Source: Bacteroidales bacterium (GTDB lineage: Bacteria > Bacteroidota > Bacteroidia > Bacteroidales > B18-G4). From it: DNA of 8,858 bases. The stretch spans positions 1-8,858 of the forward strand of contig JAGLEK010000329.1 of assembly GCA_023145125.1 (NCBI GenBank). Reading direction: 5' to 3'. Below the pieces are notes generated by a model. That model made no database searches. It was not told where the DNA came from and saw only the letters and a program-made list of their open reading frames with translations. Position numbers and translations under genes: made by a program. The number at the start of each line of letters is the position of its first letter. Positions within the stretch are counted from its first letter, which is position 1. Shown here piece after piece: positions 1 to 7,348 of the stretch.

Positions 1-1900
1 AAGCATCGCCGTGATGATGAAATAAACGGTATGTTACCTGTTTAGAGCTGGTATTATATGGCCAGTTCGACTCGTAAAGGAAATGTTTCCCTCCCGCATT
101 TCCAAATGCCGGCATTACATAGGATACCGGGAACTGAGTAGATTCATTGGGCATGAAATCAGGAAACAGATTGTCGTAAAGGCCCCAAACATAGGTGTCG
201 TTAACAAATGAATATGAAACCTCCGTTGCAGCTATCAGGCCTAAAGCCCCTGAATTATCCCCATTGTAAGAATAGCGGTGAAATTTTTCAGCGAAACTTT
301 CATTAGAAAGATGAAAAGCTCCTGTCTGGCAGTTAATTGAAAATATAAATGGCAGCTGATTGTTTACATTCGACAATGAACTGATATGGCTGGTAGTAAA
401 TGCGGGCTCTCCCCAGCCGGAGTAACCGCCATGGTCCCTGTGCTGGAGAAGGAATGACCCGGCATTGATCGCATTGACCACATCTGTTGCTGTTCCGCCG
501 TCCCAGCCTCCCAATTCAGCCGGTGTGGCAGGAATATACCCCAGCCCGCTGGGACCAAAATAATTTACAACGGTTGAGGTATTTGTCGCTGTTGACCAGG
601 TTGATCCGGGAGTTCCTGAATATATCTCATTGATCCTGACGGGTTCTTTGCCTTGTACTTCCCTGAAGTAACCACCCACGGTTTCTGAGCAGATCTGGAA
701 CCAACGTTCAGTTTGCCAGCCCAACGCAGTGATAGGATGAAGATAGAAATTCGGATCCGTTGGAGGATTGGTCTCATAATCAATGAACTTGGTGACCATT
801 ATGTCAAGTTCTGCAGCATTTCTTGCGGTGATACGGGCGAGGATGATATCCGGCAGGTCATCACCGTTTACATCGGCGTATTTATTGTCGGAGGCATAGT
901 CCGGGAAATTGGCAGGGTGATCGTATAAAGGTGCAATGACTCCATCGGTACCAGTACTGTAATCACCGAGCAGGAGAACTGCACTGGGAGGTGTGTTCCA
1001 GCTATTGTAAGCATTATCAATATAATTCTCAATGGCTGTAACAGTGTTGCCCCCAATTTCAGTGGTTGTGACAACGCCTGTTTTGATCCCCTGCTTCATC
1101 CTGAAATCTTTTATGGTATTGGCCCATGTAGTAAAATCAGTGAGGTCGGGGGTGATGATGATATATTCATATTCTTCAACGTCAGTGTTACTGAGTTGTG
1201 AAGCATAATCAATTTTTGGGAGGGATCGGGCATTAAGCATGGAAGAATGCAAAATCGGATCCCACCAACGGCTGCGCAGGCGTTCTTCACCGAACTGGCC
1301 GTTACCACCAATAAAGCTTATCTCAATCAATAAGTCGCGATAGACAATAAGTTCTTTTGTAACCGGATTGTACTGAAAAGGGGTTATCCCGAGCATAACG
1401 GCATCCACACCCCTGATATTAAGTTTTTCAGATAATTGGATTGGCTCCAGAGGGTAATACTGGTTAGCCGAATAGATTTTCTGATCCTGCTCATATTTTT
1501 GAGGTGTAGGATCTGAATCAATTGGAATATTCGGTGCTGGTGCGATTTCCACATTCTCTATCACTTCTTTTCTTAAAGCTGTTATATTCAATACTGCTTC
1601 TGCACCTTGCGGAATGGCAATATACCTTCCATTGCCCGGAAGGTCGGGAGCACCTTCATCATTTGGCAGAAAAACACCGGGTATCTTTATTGATTTGGAA
1701 ACGATCCCATCAATATTTATATCCACCATAGTAAAGTCTGTAAGTGAATAATTGATAGTAACACCGGAAGAAGATTCCTCCTGGATGCTGAACCCCTGTT
1801 GGCTCCAACTGTCAAGGTAAGAGACCGTTTGTCCTGTTAATGATTGCCCCAGCATGATAATGAATGCCAGCAGCAAAATGCAAGTACTTTGTTTTTTCAT
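1..1900 (-). CDS. Gingipain-like C25 family cysteine protease, secreted (3' end cut by window edge)
   Basis: The frame is open from an ATG at 1900-1898 to the left edge (633 codons plus one base), so the C-terminus is missing. Residues 1-24 form a signal peptide (MKKQ, hydrophobic core, end near LTGQ). Residues about 70-200 resemble the C25 pro-domain, with an LPGNGRYIAIPQGA stretch and a later ITPFQYNPVTKELIVYRD stretch. The catalytic domain begins near residue 242 with YEYIIITPDL, followed by LLLGDY (309-314) and an Asp-rich SDNKYADVNGDDLPDIILAR segment near 336-356. The catalytic dyad is visible: His490 in HRDHGG and Cys524 in SINCQTG, 34 residues apart, close to the spacing in gingipains. 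The last visible residues, RLFHHHGDA, resemble the usual end of the C25 catalytic domain. Known members are exported peptidases, usually through T9SS; a sorting domain would be expected beyond the edge but is not seen. PorU, the C25 sortase of T9SS, is an alternative but fits less well. No Shine-Dalgarno is visible, as is common in Bacteroidota. Confidence 0.9.
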   Translation of the reverse strand, partial: MKKQSTCILLLAFIIMLGQSLTGQTVSYLDSWSQQGFSIQEESSSGVTINYSLTDFTMVDINIDGIVSKSIKIPGVFLPNDEGAPDLPGNGRYIAIPQGAEAVLNITALRKEVIENVEIAPAPNIPIDSDPTPQKYEQDQKIYSANQYYPLEPIQLSEKLNIRGVDAVMLGITPFQYNPVTKELIVYRDLLIEISFIGGNGQFGEERLRSRWWDPILHSSMLNARSLPKIDYASQLSNTDVEEYEYIIITPDLTDFTTWANTIKDFRMKQGIKTGVVTTTEIGGNTVTAIENYIDNAYNSWNTPPSAVLLLGDYSTGTDGVIAPLYDHPANFPDYASDNKYADVNGDDLPDIILARITARNAAELDIMVTKFIDYETNPPTDPNFYLHPITALGWQTERWFQICSETVGGYFREVQGKEPVRINEIYSGTPGSTWSTATNTSTVVNYFGPSGLGYIPATPAELGGWDGGTATDVVNAINAGSFLLQHRDHGGYSGWGEPAFTTSHISSLSNVNNQLPFIFSINCQTGAFHLSNESFAEKFHRYSYNGDNSGALGLIAATEVSYSFVNDTYVWGLYDNLFPDFMPNESTQFPVSYVMPAFGNAGGKHFLYESNWPYNTSSKQVTYRLFHHHGDA

Positions 1901-2045
1901 AATGATTGATTTGGTATCAGGTTTTTATTTGAATATTTCGGATATCTTTCAGGTTTTTTCGCATAGAACACCCTAAATATATGGAATTTTATTTCCAGGT
2001 AGTATTTGTGCAGGCCTTAATTACACGTACCAGCGAGGGATATTT

Positions 2046-2237
2046 TTAGGGTATAAGTAATATGTTATCGTTTATAAACGATATATCCCTGTGCTTGATA
2101 TTGCATGAATTTGGTATTTCATGCGATTTGGCGGAGGCATGTGGAGTATACCCACCAGTTTGTCTTCCTGGTTTATTCAATGCCAGGTTTTCCTTTGATT
2201 TTTGTTGCGATGCAGGGGTTTGGCGTGATGGTTTCAT
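2046..2237 (-). CDS. Doubtful small hypothetical ORF
   Basis: An open frame of 63 codons starts at an ATG at 2237-2235 and stops at 2046. An upstream in-frame start would lengthen it to 76 codons. The product is basic and polar, rich in Lys, Ser, Gln and Pro in its first half (begins MKPSRQTPAS). It has no signal peptide, membrane segment or domain that I recognise. It lies in a region slightly richer in GC than its surroundings, the only hint of coding. An overlapping plus-strand frame (2062-2244) is equally open and equally unconvincing. It could be a small protein, the remnant of a decayed gene, or chance. Confidence 0.15.
   Translation of the reverse strand: MKPSRQTPASQQKSKENLALNKPGRQTGGYTPHASAKSHEIPNSCNIKHRDISFINDNILLIP
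2066..2083. repeat. 18-bp perfect palindrome
   Basis: TATCGTTTATAAACGATA reads identically on both strands with no central spacer. A spacer-free AT-rich dyad cannot form a terminator hairpin efficiently and looks more like a binding site for a dimeric regulator. It lies about 165 bp upstream of the protease start and about 490 bp upstream of the stress-protein start, so its target is unclear. I find no second copy in the window. Confidence 0.4.
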
Positions 2238-2571
2238 GCTTTGAGAGTTAGTTAATAAAATAATAACCCAGAACATCGGTCATCCATCCGGGAGGTATCG
2301 TAAATTTATTTTGCCATAGGTCATAAATAATACACGAATGTTATTATTTACCCTTATTTACGAAAAGAAAATAACTGTTCCAAGGTAAATTGTTACAATA
2401 GTGATCCAAATATCGGCCACTTTTTAAATATGATACGTATGTAAAAAAAGCAATGTTACAGGTCAGAGGGGACCTCCGTATAAATTTTTTAATGATATTT
2501 GTGTACATTTATCATGAAAATATTAATGTCGGTTTGATTAAAAATTAATTCTTCAACAAGGTTTAAAGATT

Positions 2572-3393
2572 ATGATAGAAAACAAAATACTCATACCCGT
2601 CGATTTTACCACAGCGGCAGATAAAGCCGTTGAATTTGGTATATTTCTTGCTAAAAGCAGTCATTTCAACATCAGCCTGCTACATGTATTTGAAGATGAT
2701 GGCCCGTCGTTGGATGCCTGCGAGAACAAGCTTCGCGAAATGGCTGAAAAGATTAATGTCACTGAGGATATTTTTTGTGATTATCACTGTGAAAAAGGCA
2801 ACATTTTCACGCTAATTCCTGATATTGCATCTAAAAGTGCCTTTCGCATGATGGTGATCGCTACGCATGGGCGGAAAGGTTTACGGCAGAAATTCTTTGG
2901 GCCGGATATACTGAAGTTATTAAAGCAGATCCCCATCCCTTCACTGGTTGTGCAGGAGAACTCGATCGTTCCGGAGGATGGATTCAAGTCTGTTATCTTT
3001 CCTGTTGGTGGTCATGATGAATATGATAAAAAAGTAGAAGCCATGGTATTTATGGCCGGGCTCTTTGATCCGGAAATACATTTGTATTCCATCAGCAAGC
3101 CGGGTTTTGAACAAACTGCAAAGCTCCGGGATAATATCTCACTGGCAGAAGCAAGATTCGCTAAAAAGGGGATCAGGTATAAAAGAGTTGCTGAAGATCA
3201 AAGTGTTTTTTCAGTCGGGTTCGCAAAACAGACCCTGCTGTACGCAGATAAGAGCGGTGCTGATCTGATTACCGTTATGGCAAATCCCACACGTGAAAAT
3301 TATTATTTTGCCGATTCAGATAAGGAAGCTCTTCTTACTAACGATACGGGCATTCCAGTACTATGTGTCAGCAATGCTGAAGTTGAAATATAA
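2572..3393 (+). CDS. Tandem universal stress protein (UspA family)
   Basis: A 273-residue protein made of two UspA-like domains, a common cytoplasmic arrangement in Bacteroidota. The first domain (about 1-130) opens with KILIPVDFT, whose Asp11 corresponds to the nucleotide-contacting Asp, and continues with ISLLHVFED and MMVIATHGRKG. The classical ATP loop G-2X-G-9X-G(S/T) is present in degenerate form: Ala97 replaces the first Gly, Gly100 and Gly110 are kept with nine residues between them, and Pro111 replaces Ser/Thr. The second domain (about 138-268) begins VIFPVGG, lacks the Asp, and has no Gly loop, though its fold signature GADLITVMA...GIPVLCVSN remains. ATP binding is therefore doubtful. 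Family members respond to starvation, redox or envelope stress; no specific role can be read here. The ATG is the first start in the frame after an AT-rich leader. It converges on the next gene with 30 bp between stops. Confidence 0.9.
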   Translation: MIENKILIPVDFTTAADKAVEFGIFLAKSSHFNISLLHVFEDDGPSLDACENKLREMAEKINVTEDIFCDYHCEKGNIFTLIPDIASKSAFRMMVIATHGRKGLRQKFFGPDILKLLKQIPIPSLVVQENSIVPEDGFKSVIFPVGGHDEYDKKVEAMVFMAGLFDPEIHLYSISKPGFEQTAKLRDNISLAEARFAKKGIRYKRVAEDQSVFSVGFAKQTLLYADKSGADLITVMANPTRENYYFADSDKEALLTNDTGIPVLCVSNAEVEI

Positions 3394-3423
3394 TGGTACC
3401 AAAGATCCTTGTTAAAGATTAAG

Positions 3424-6400
3424 CTACTCTCTGATTATTTTCACATTGTAAACAATGCCACTGGAATCTATTAGTTGTATGAAATAAATCCCGGGTGTAT
3501 AAGACCCAAGATCAAAGTAATGATCTCTAACTCCTTTCTCGATATTCCCCTTTTCGCTGATCTGCCCTGAGGTATTATAAATATTGTATATAAAAGAGGC
3601 ATCAGCAGGCAGTGAAAGGCAAACCATTCCACTGCTTGGAACAGGAAAAGCCTTGATTTCCTGCCGCGAATAGTCAGTGGAGGTGCCATAAGTAAGATCG
3701 GTACAACCTACCATACTGAATTCTGCTGCAGAAGCCCATGCATTCCCATTTACTTCTGACAGCGCGAGTACACGAAAGTACTTACCGATAATACCTTCAG
3801 GAAAGCTGATACTCTGTGGTGATGATGTGTTTTCCCATGTGCCGGTGCTTACTGCTTCACCCCAGTTAAATTGATCTTCACTTACGTAGAGTTCATAGTC
3901 TTTGATTCTTCCATTGACACCGTCCTGTCGCGTCAGGTAAGTAAAGCTGAAGATTCTGTATGTTTCACCCAGATCGACCTGTATCTCGTGCGGGTAAGGA
4001 TCACTTCCTGTGCTCCACCGGGTATGCCAGATGGTTTCAGGGTCATTATCAAAACTCATGATAGCTAAACCGGGATAATTGATCTCTTCGCTGTCGACAT
4101 ACAGCAATTCCCAAATTTCCCTGGGGAGTTCTGCCGGATTGCTGCAATCTTCTATCGATGGACAGGTAGTGGTTGTGATCATATCCGGGATGGTTTTGCT
4201 ATAAGTATCGCCGTTTTTTTCAACGCTTAAGGTAACGGTGTATGTCCCCGGATTACCCAGCACCACCCTGGGGTTTCTCATATTAGCATTTTCAATGTAT
4301 ACCGGTTCAGGTGTGATGTCCCATGTCCAGGTGACACCATCATGGTTCAGGATGCTATGATCCTCGAAATACAGCGTGTCCATCATACAATTAAAATGAG
4401 GCCGCTCTACCCAGGGGTTGATGATGGGTTCGAATTCCGGCTCCTTCAATGTAGATTCCCAGATCCCAGCATTACCTGCAACCCTTATCTTTCCATCTCT
4501 GAAAAAGGGCATTGCAAGGTTCACCGACATCCCGGCAGGATAATCGGTATCGAAAGTAGCCCAGTCATCCATCCCTTCGGTGCGGTAAAAAACGCCGGCT
4601 ACTGATCCGCCCCGGGAAGTTGTAAATAAGTATATGATCTCAGACTGATCGTCAGAAGGTTGTACACAAATGCATTTAGTATATTCAGAAAGCGTGCCGG
4701 TCCAGTCTTCCCAGCTGTCGCCGCCATCTTCAGAGCGGAATATCTTGCCGATATCGGCCGACCAGGTGCCATTCTGCAAACAGGCGTAAACAAGATTTTC
4801 ATCATAGGGTGAGATGGCAAAGAATAATTTTCCTTTCCAGTAATTTGTTCCGTATGGACTACTGCACAAGGCGGGTTTTAGTGTCCAGCTAAGGCCTCCG
4901 TCTTCACTTTTATATAATCCTTTATTGATCACATCTGCATAAAAAACAAGTGGATTGCTATAGCTGATCTGCAGGTATCGTACTTTTTCAGGGAAAGAAT
5001 ACAAAAGCTCATATGTTATCCCCATATCGGTACTCTTCCAGAATCCGGTACCCTCTCCGAGATAAAAGGTGCCATAATAGTTAGGATGTGTTACAAGGTT
5101 TCCTCGCCTGCCGCCATATTCATCCATATTGGGATATTTGCTGAAGATAAAGCGGCCTTCAGGAGCAGCTTCTGCCGTTGGAGGAAGGATCCATCCATTG
5201 CCGAGGTCATTGAAGGCGACATGCCGGCTTCTGCCCTGAACCACCCATCCGGTTGGCGATTCGGCCCCGCCCATGCGCAATGCTTTGGGTTGGTAAAAAT
5301 CGGCAATAGCTGTATTTCCGTTATGGTAGCGTCCTCCAACCACAATATCTTCGTTCCAGCCCTGGTCAAAACCCCACATATCAGAACCAATCAGCCCATT
5401 GGTGCGAACATGGTAATTCGATTGCAATAAAAAGTTATCTGTTGTGAAATTCATTCCCCCGTCGGTCGAAACCCACGTATTTCCGTCAGGGAGCATTTTT
5501 ATATCCTGAATATCCGGATGAATACTGAAATTGCCATAATAACCTCCGACAGCAGAGAATGTGCTGCCTCCGTTTACTGATTTGAAAAGTGTTGTGGTAC
5601 CTACCAGGATGATATTTGGATCAAGAGGAGATACATCCAGCACAAGGTCGAAATAGCCCTGTCCGTTGTTCATTCCAAAAGCGGATGTTTGTCCGGTGGC
5701 AAGAAGATCCCATGACCAGTTACCGTTATCAAGGTTGCCCGTGTAGAGGTAAGGGGTGTTATCGGAGCTCAGCATAATAACGAATAGCATATCAGGAATG
5801 GCAGGACTTACAGCCAGCAAGCCACCGCTTGATTCGATTACGGATGAAGGAAATGAAGGCTCAAGGCTGAAGCTCTGGCCCCCGTCGCTTGAAACGGCAA
5901 GTGCAAAATTGCTCCCACTTTTAGTCAGTGCATAAACAATGTTATGATCATCGGGTTTGATATCCACATCCCAGGAGGTGCCGGCCCATTTTTCCGTCCA
6001 GGTATTTCCACCATCCGTGCTGAGGTGGACTCCGTTTGATGAAGAGGAAAATATTTTTTGGGGATTATCATCATCAATTTTAAGCCTGTTTGCATAAAAC
6101 TGTTCTCCGCTTTGTAAAAGGGGAAGCCAGATCAATCCGCCATCAAGGCTTCTGTGTACCTGGTTTCCTGCCGATACATAAACAATATCAGGGTTTCCGG
6201 GGTGAATGGCAACGGCAGTAACACCTCCCCCAAATGGATATTCCGGCGACAGTAATTGCCATTGAACTCCGGCATCAGAGGTCTTATTGACATATCCGGT
6301 TTCTGTTCCGCAGTATAAAATGTTATTATCAGAAACAGCTACATCAAATGAATATACATTAACCTGCCAGGGGCAAGACAGAGGATCGTTTGCCGAACCC

Positions 6401-6846
6401 GATTCATTAAGCCAGAATGTTTCTTTTGGCCCGAGGAAAGACCAGCTTGCCTCATCTCTTGCAATAGTTGTGTTTCTAGCATCCATCCGGGCCTCATTCA
6501 AATTTTTATAATAAGCAGGGAGATCAGGAAGAAGGATGTTTCCGTTAGGCTGGGCATAGGGGCCAACAGCCCGGCTCCAGAGTTTGAAATAGCGGGTCAA
6601 AGGATCTTTAATATTACCATACTCCTGAATATAGGATTCATATTTATCGGCAACATCTTCAAAATTGACAGGATATTCATAAAGCATTTTCCCCCAATCG
6701 GGATAATTTTGATCAAAGGCCGGCTTGTACGCCCGGATAAGGCCGGGGAAATAATCATATGGAGTATACATGCTTTGAGCTGATATTCCTAAGCATATGA
6801 TGGTCAGGATGATGGTGCTTAAAGATCTGTAAATTATTTTATTCAT
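3424..6846 (-). CDS. T9SS-exported Asp-box beta-propeller protein with PKD and F5/8 type C domains
   Basis: A 1140-residue secreted or cell-surface protein. I start it at the ATG 6846-6844. The frame opens 27 bp further upstream only through a TTG (6873-6871) that overlaps a likely -7 promoter box, and the ATG places a clean signal peptide at the N-terminus (MNKIIYRSLST, hydrophobic core, cleavage near SA/Q at 22-24). Residues about 130-800 carry roughly nine Asp-box repeats of the form S-x-D-x-G-x-x-W/F, beginning near 188, 232, 275, 318, 422, 459, 604, 646 and 704. They indicate one or more sialidase/VPS10-like beta-propellers. A PKD-like domain (about 809-886, ending in GTYTVTLSV) follows, then an F5/8 type C discoidin domain (about 912-1048, with IWHTRWS, IQVDLG and YFRVLAL), then a sorting domain (about 1064-1140) ending YNVKIIRE. 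Asp boxes are structural, so sialidase activity should not be assumed. PKD and F5/8C modules usually mediate spacing and glycan or surface binding. An adhesin or polymer-binding role is plausible but unproven. Confidence 0.9.
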   Translation of the reverse strand: MNKIIYRSLSTIILTIICLGISAQSMYTPYDYFPGLIRAYKPAFDQNYPDWGKMLYEYPVNFEDVADKYESYIQEYGNIKDPLTRYFKLWSRAVGPYAQPNGNILLPDLPAYYKNLNEARMDARNTTIARDEASWSFLGPKETFWLNESGSANDPLSCPWQVNVYSFDVAVSDNNILYCGTETGYVNKTSDAGVQWQLLSPEYPFGGGVTAVAIHPGNPDIVYVSAGNQVHRSLDGGLIWLPLLQSGEQFYANRLKIDDDNPQKIFSSSSNGVHLSTDGGNTWTEKWAGTSWDVDIKPDDHNIVYALTKSGSNFALAVSSDGGQSFSLEPSFPSSVIESSGGLLAVSPAIPDMLFVIMLSSDNTPYLYTGNLDNGNWSWDLLATGQTSAFGMNNGQGYFDLVLDVSPLDPNIILVGTTTLFKSVNGGSTFSAVGGYYGNFSIHPDIQDIKMLPDGNTWVSTDGGMNFTTDNFLLQSNYHVRTNGLIGSDMWGFDQGWNEDIVVGGRYHNGNTAIADFYQPKALRMGGAESPTGWVVQGRSRHVAFNDLGNGWILPPTAEAAPEGRFIFSKYPNMDEYGGRRGNLVTHPNYYGTFYLGEGTGFWKSTDMGITYELLYSFPEKVRYLQISYSNPLVFYADVINKGLYKSEDGGLSWTLKPALCSSPYGTNYWKGKLFFAISPYDENLVYACLQNGTWSADIGKIFRSEDGGDSWEDWTGTLSEYTKCICVQPSDDQSEIIYLFTTSRGGSVAGVFYRTEGMDDWATFDTDYPAGMSVNLAMPFFRDGKIRVAGNAGIWESTLKEPEFEPIINPWVERPHFNCMMDTLYFEDHSILNHDGVTWTWDITPEPVYIENANMRNPRVVLGNPGTYTVTLSVEKNGDTYSKTIPDMITTTTCPSIEDCSNPAELPREIWELLYVDSEEINYPGLAIMSFDNDPETIWHTRWSTGSDPYPHEIQVDLGETYRIFSFTYLTRQDGVNGRIKDYELYVSEDQFNWGEAVSTGTWENTSSPQSISFPEGIIGKYFRVLALSEVNGNAWASAAEFSMVGCTDLTYGTSTDYSRQEIKAFPVPSSGMVCLSLPADASFIYNIYNTSGQISEKGNIEKGVRDHYFDLGSYTPGIYFIQLIDSSGIVYNVKIIRE

Positions 6847-6870
6847 GAAGCGTGTTTTAGAATTATGATC

Positions 6871-6878
6871 CAAAAGTA
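6871..6878 (-). promoter_or_regulatory. Putative Bacteroidota -7 box for the Asp-box protein gene
   Basis: Read on the minus strand this is TACTTTTG, an exact match to TAnnTTTG. It would start transcription near 6864, about 18-20 nt before the ATG at 6846. No convincing -33 TTTG is visible upstream. The box overlaps the alternative TTG start at 6873, which argues against that start. Confidence 0.4.
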
Positions 6879-6922
6879 ATTTATTTACCTGAGGTGGTAA
6901 GTTAGTTGAGGGGCATTTCCTT

Positions 6923-6939
6923 TGAACATGGCGTGTTCA
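6923..6939. repeat. Inverted repeat TGAACA-N5-TGTTCA
   Basis: Perfect 6-bp arms flank a 5-base spacer. It shares its last base with a second dyad, ATTATA-N3-TATAAT (6939-6953). Together they lie 77-107 bp upstream of the Asp-box gene start, just beyond its predicted promoter, a position suited to an operator. The function is not known. Confidence 0.3.
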
Positions 6940-7200
6940 TTATATCGTATAATAGCTCTTTCAGTGCTTTAATTCTCATTTTATTTAAGCACAATTGCCC
7001 GATTTCTGACTGCCTGCCATATCGATTTATCAATGTGGGTGATTTAATGGGGTATATTCAGCTCTGACACCCGGTATAGTGTAATTTCCTGGCATAGAGC
7101 ATATTTAACTTAAATTCACATTATACATTATTTAGTTACAAAACATTTTATCATTTAACATGTGGCCAACCTCACACTAAAAGGTATATACGTACACACT

Positions 7201-7240
7201 TGTAGTTGCAAAGCGATACTATCTGAGGTATACAACTACA
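7201..7240. repeat. Inverted repeat TGTAGTTG-N24-CAACTACA upstream of tusA
   Basis: Perfect 8-bp arms at 7201-7208 and 7233-7240 are separated by 24 bases, so their centres are about three helical turns (32 bp) apart. They lie about 57-96 bp upstream of the predicted tusA -7 box, where an activator or a looping repressor could bind. As RNA it would give only a weak stem with a large loop, and it precedes the predicted transcription start, so a DNA-level role is more likely. Confidence 0.3.
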
Positions 7241-7296
7241 CTGTAATTTATAATATACTCCACTTCAATTTCCTTCTACGGCATATTCACATCAGT

Positions 7297-7304
7297 TATA
7301 TTTG
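7297..7304 (+). promoter_or_regulatory. Putative Bacteroidota -7 box for tusA
   Basis: TATATTTG matches TAnnTTTG exactly and is followed by T. It predicts a transcription start near 7311 and a leader of about 38 nt before the tusA ATG. No clear -33 TTTG is visible around 7270-7280, so an activator may be needed if the promoter is real. Confidence 0.45.
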
Positions 7305-7318
7305 TTAAATATTTAACA
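7303..7318. promoter_or_regulatory. 16-bp perfect palindrome over the predicted tusA transcription start (candidate operator)
   Basis: TGTTAAATATTTAACA is a perfect spacer-free dyad. It begins inside the -7 box and covers the expected start of transcription, as expected of a repressor operator. A further TTTAACA half-like copy lies just downstream (7326-7332). AT-rich palindromes of this length can occur by chance about once in some tens of kilobases; its position is what makes it notable. Confidence 0.35.
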
Positions 7319-7348
7319 GTAGGAATTTAACAACTAAATTATTCAATC

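Larger units (their letters stand above)
1901..2571. other. Intergenic region between the divergent C25 protease and universal stress protein genes
   Basis: This gap of about 670 bp holds no gene I can support firmly. It should contain the promoters of both flanking genes. On the plus strand, GATATTTG at 2494-2501 is one mismatch from the Bacteroidota -7 box TAnnTTTG and lies about 70 bp before the stress-protein ATG. On the minus strand, TATATTTA (1981-1974) is also one mismatch away, about 75 bp before the protease ATG. Neither has a clear -33 box, so both are weak. The centre (about 2050-2280) is less AT-rich than the flanks and contains a perfect palindrome (listed separately), a short inverted repeat GCATGAA/TTCATGC (2103-2109 and 2118-2124) and a doubtful minus-strand ORF. 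From 2290 to 2480 it is AT-rich with nothing recognisable. Confidence 0.6.
6847..7348. other. Divergent control region with several inverted repeats
   Basis: This 500-bp AT-rich stretch separates the Asp-box protein gene (leftward) from tusA (rightward). No coding frame is supported. It contains -7 boxes for both flanks (listed separately) and a run of dyads: TGAACA-N5-TGTTCA (6923-6939), ATTATA-N3-TATAAT (6939-6953), ATTTAA-C-TTAAAT (7103-7115), TGTAGTTG-N24-CAACTACA (7201-7240) and a 16-bp perfect palindrome (7303-7318). Some will be chance products of AT richness. I found no tRNA-like cloverleaf and cannot assign a known riboswitch. Confidence 0.6.

Noticed and set aside
364..1311. Several short frames of about 65-75 codons on both strands at the left end
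   Set aside because: All overlap the C25 protease frame, which is open throughout and carries the catalytic residues.
2062..2244. Plus-strand 60-codon open frame in the intergenic gap
   Set aside because: No recognisable domain, it overlaps an equally open minus-strand frame, and the product has no convincing protein-like pattern.
3394..3423. Bidirectional terminator between the convergent stress-protein and Asp-box genes
   Set aside because: The 30-bp gap shows no stable GC-rich stem with a T-run; termination must use something not visible here.
5086..5430. Open frames of about 100 codons on both strands inside the Asp-box protein gene
   Set aside because: They lie wholly within a well-supported gene with clear domain structure and show no motifs of their own.
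3424..6846. Calling the Asp-box protein a sialidase
   Set aside because: Asp boxes are structural repeats shared by many non-enzymatic propellers, and I could not identify a catalytic Arg triad or Tyr/Glu pair.
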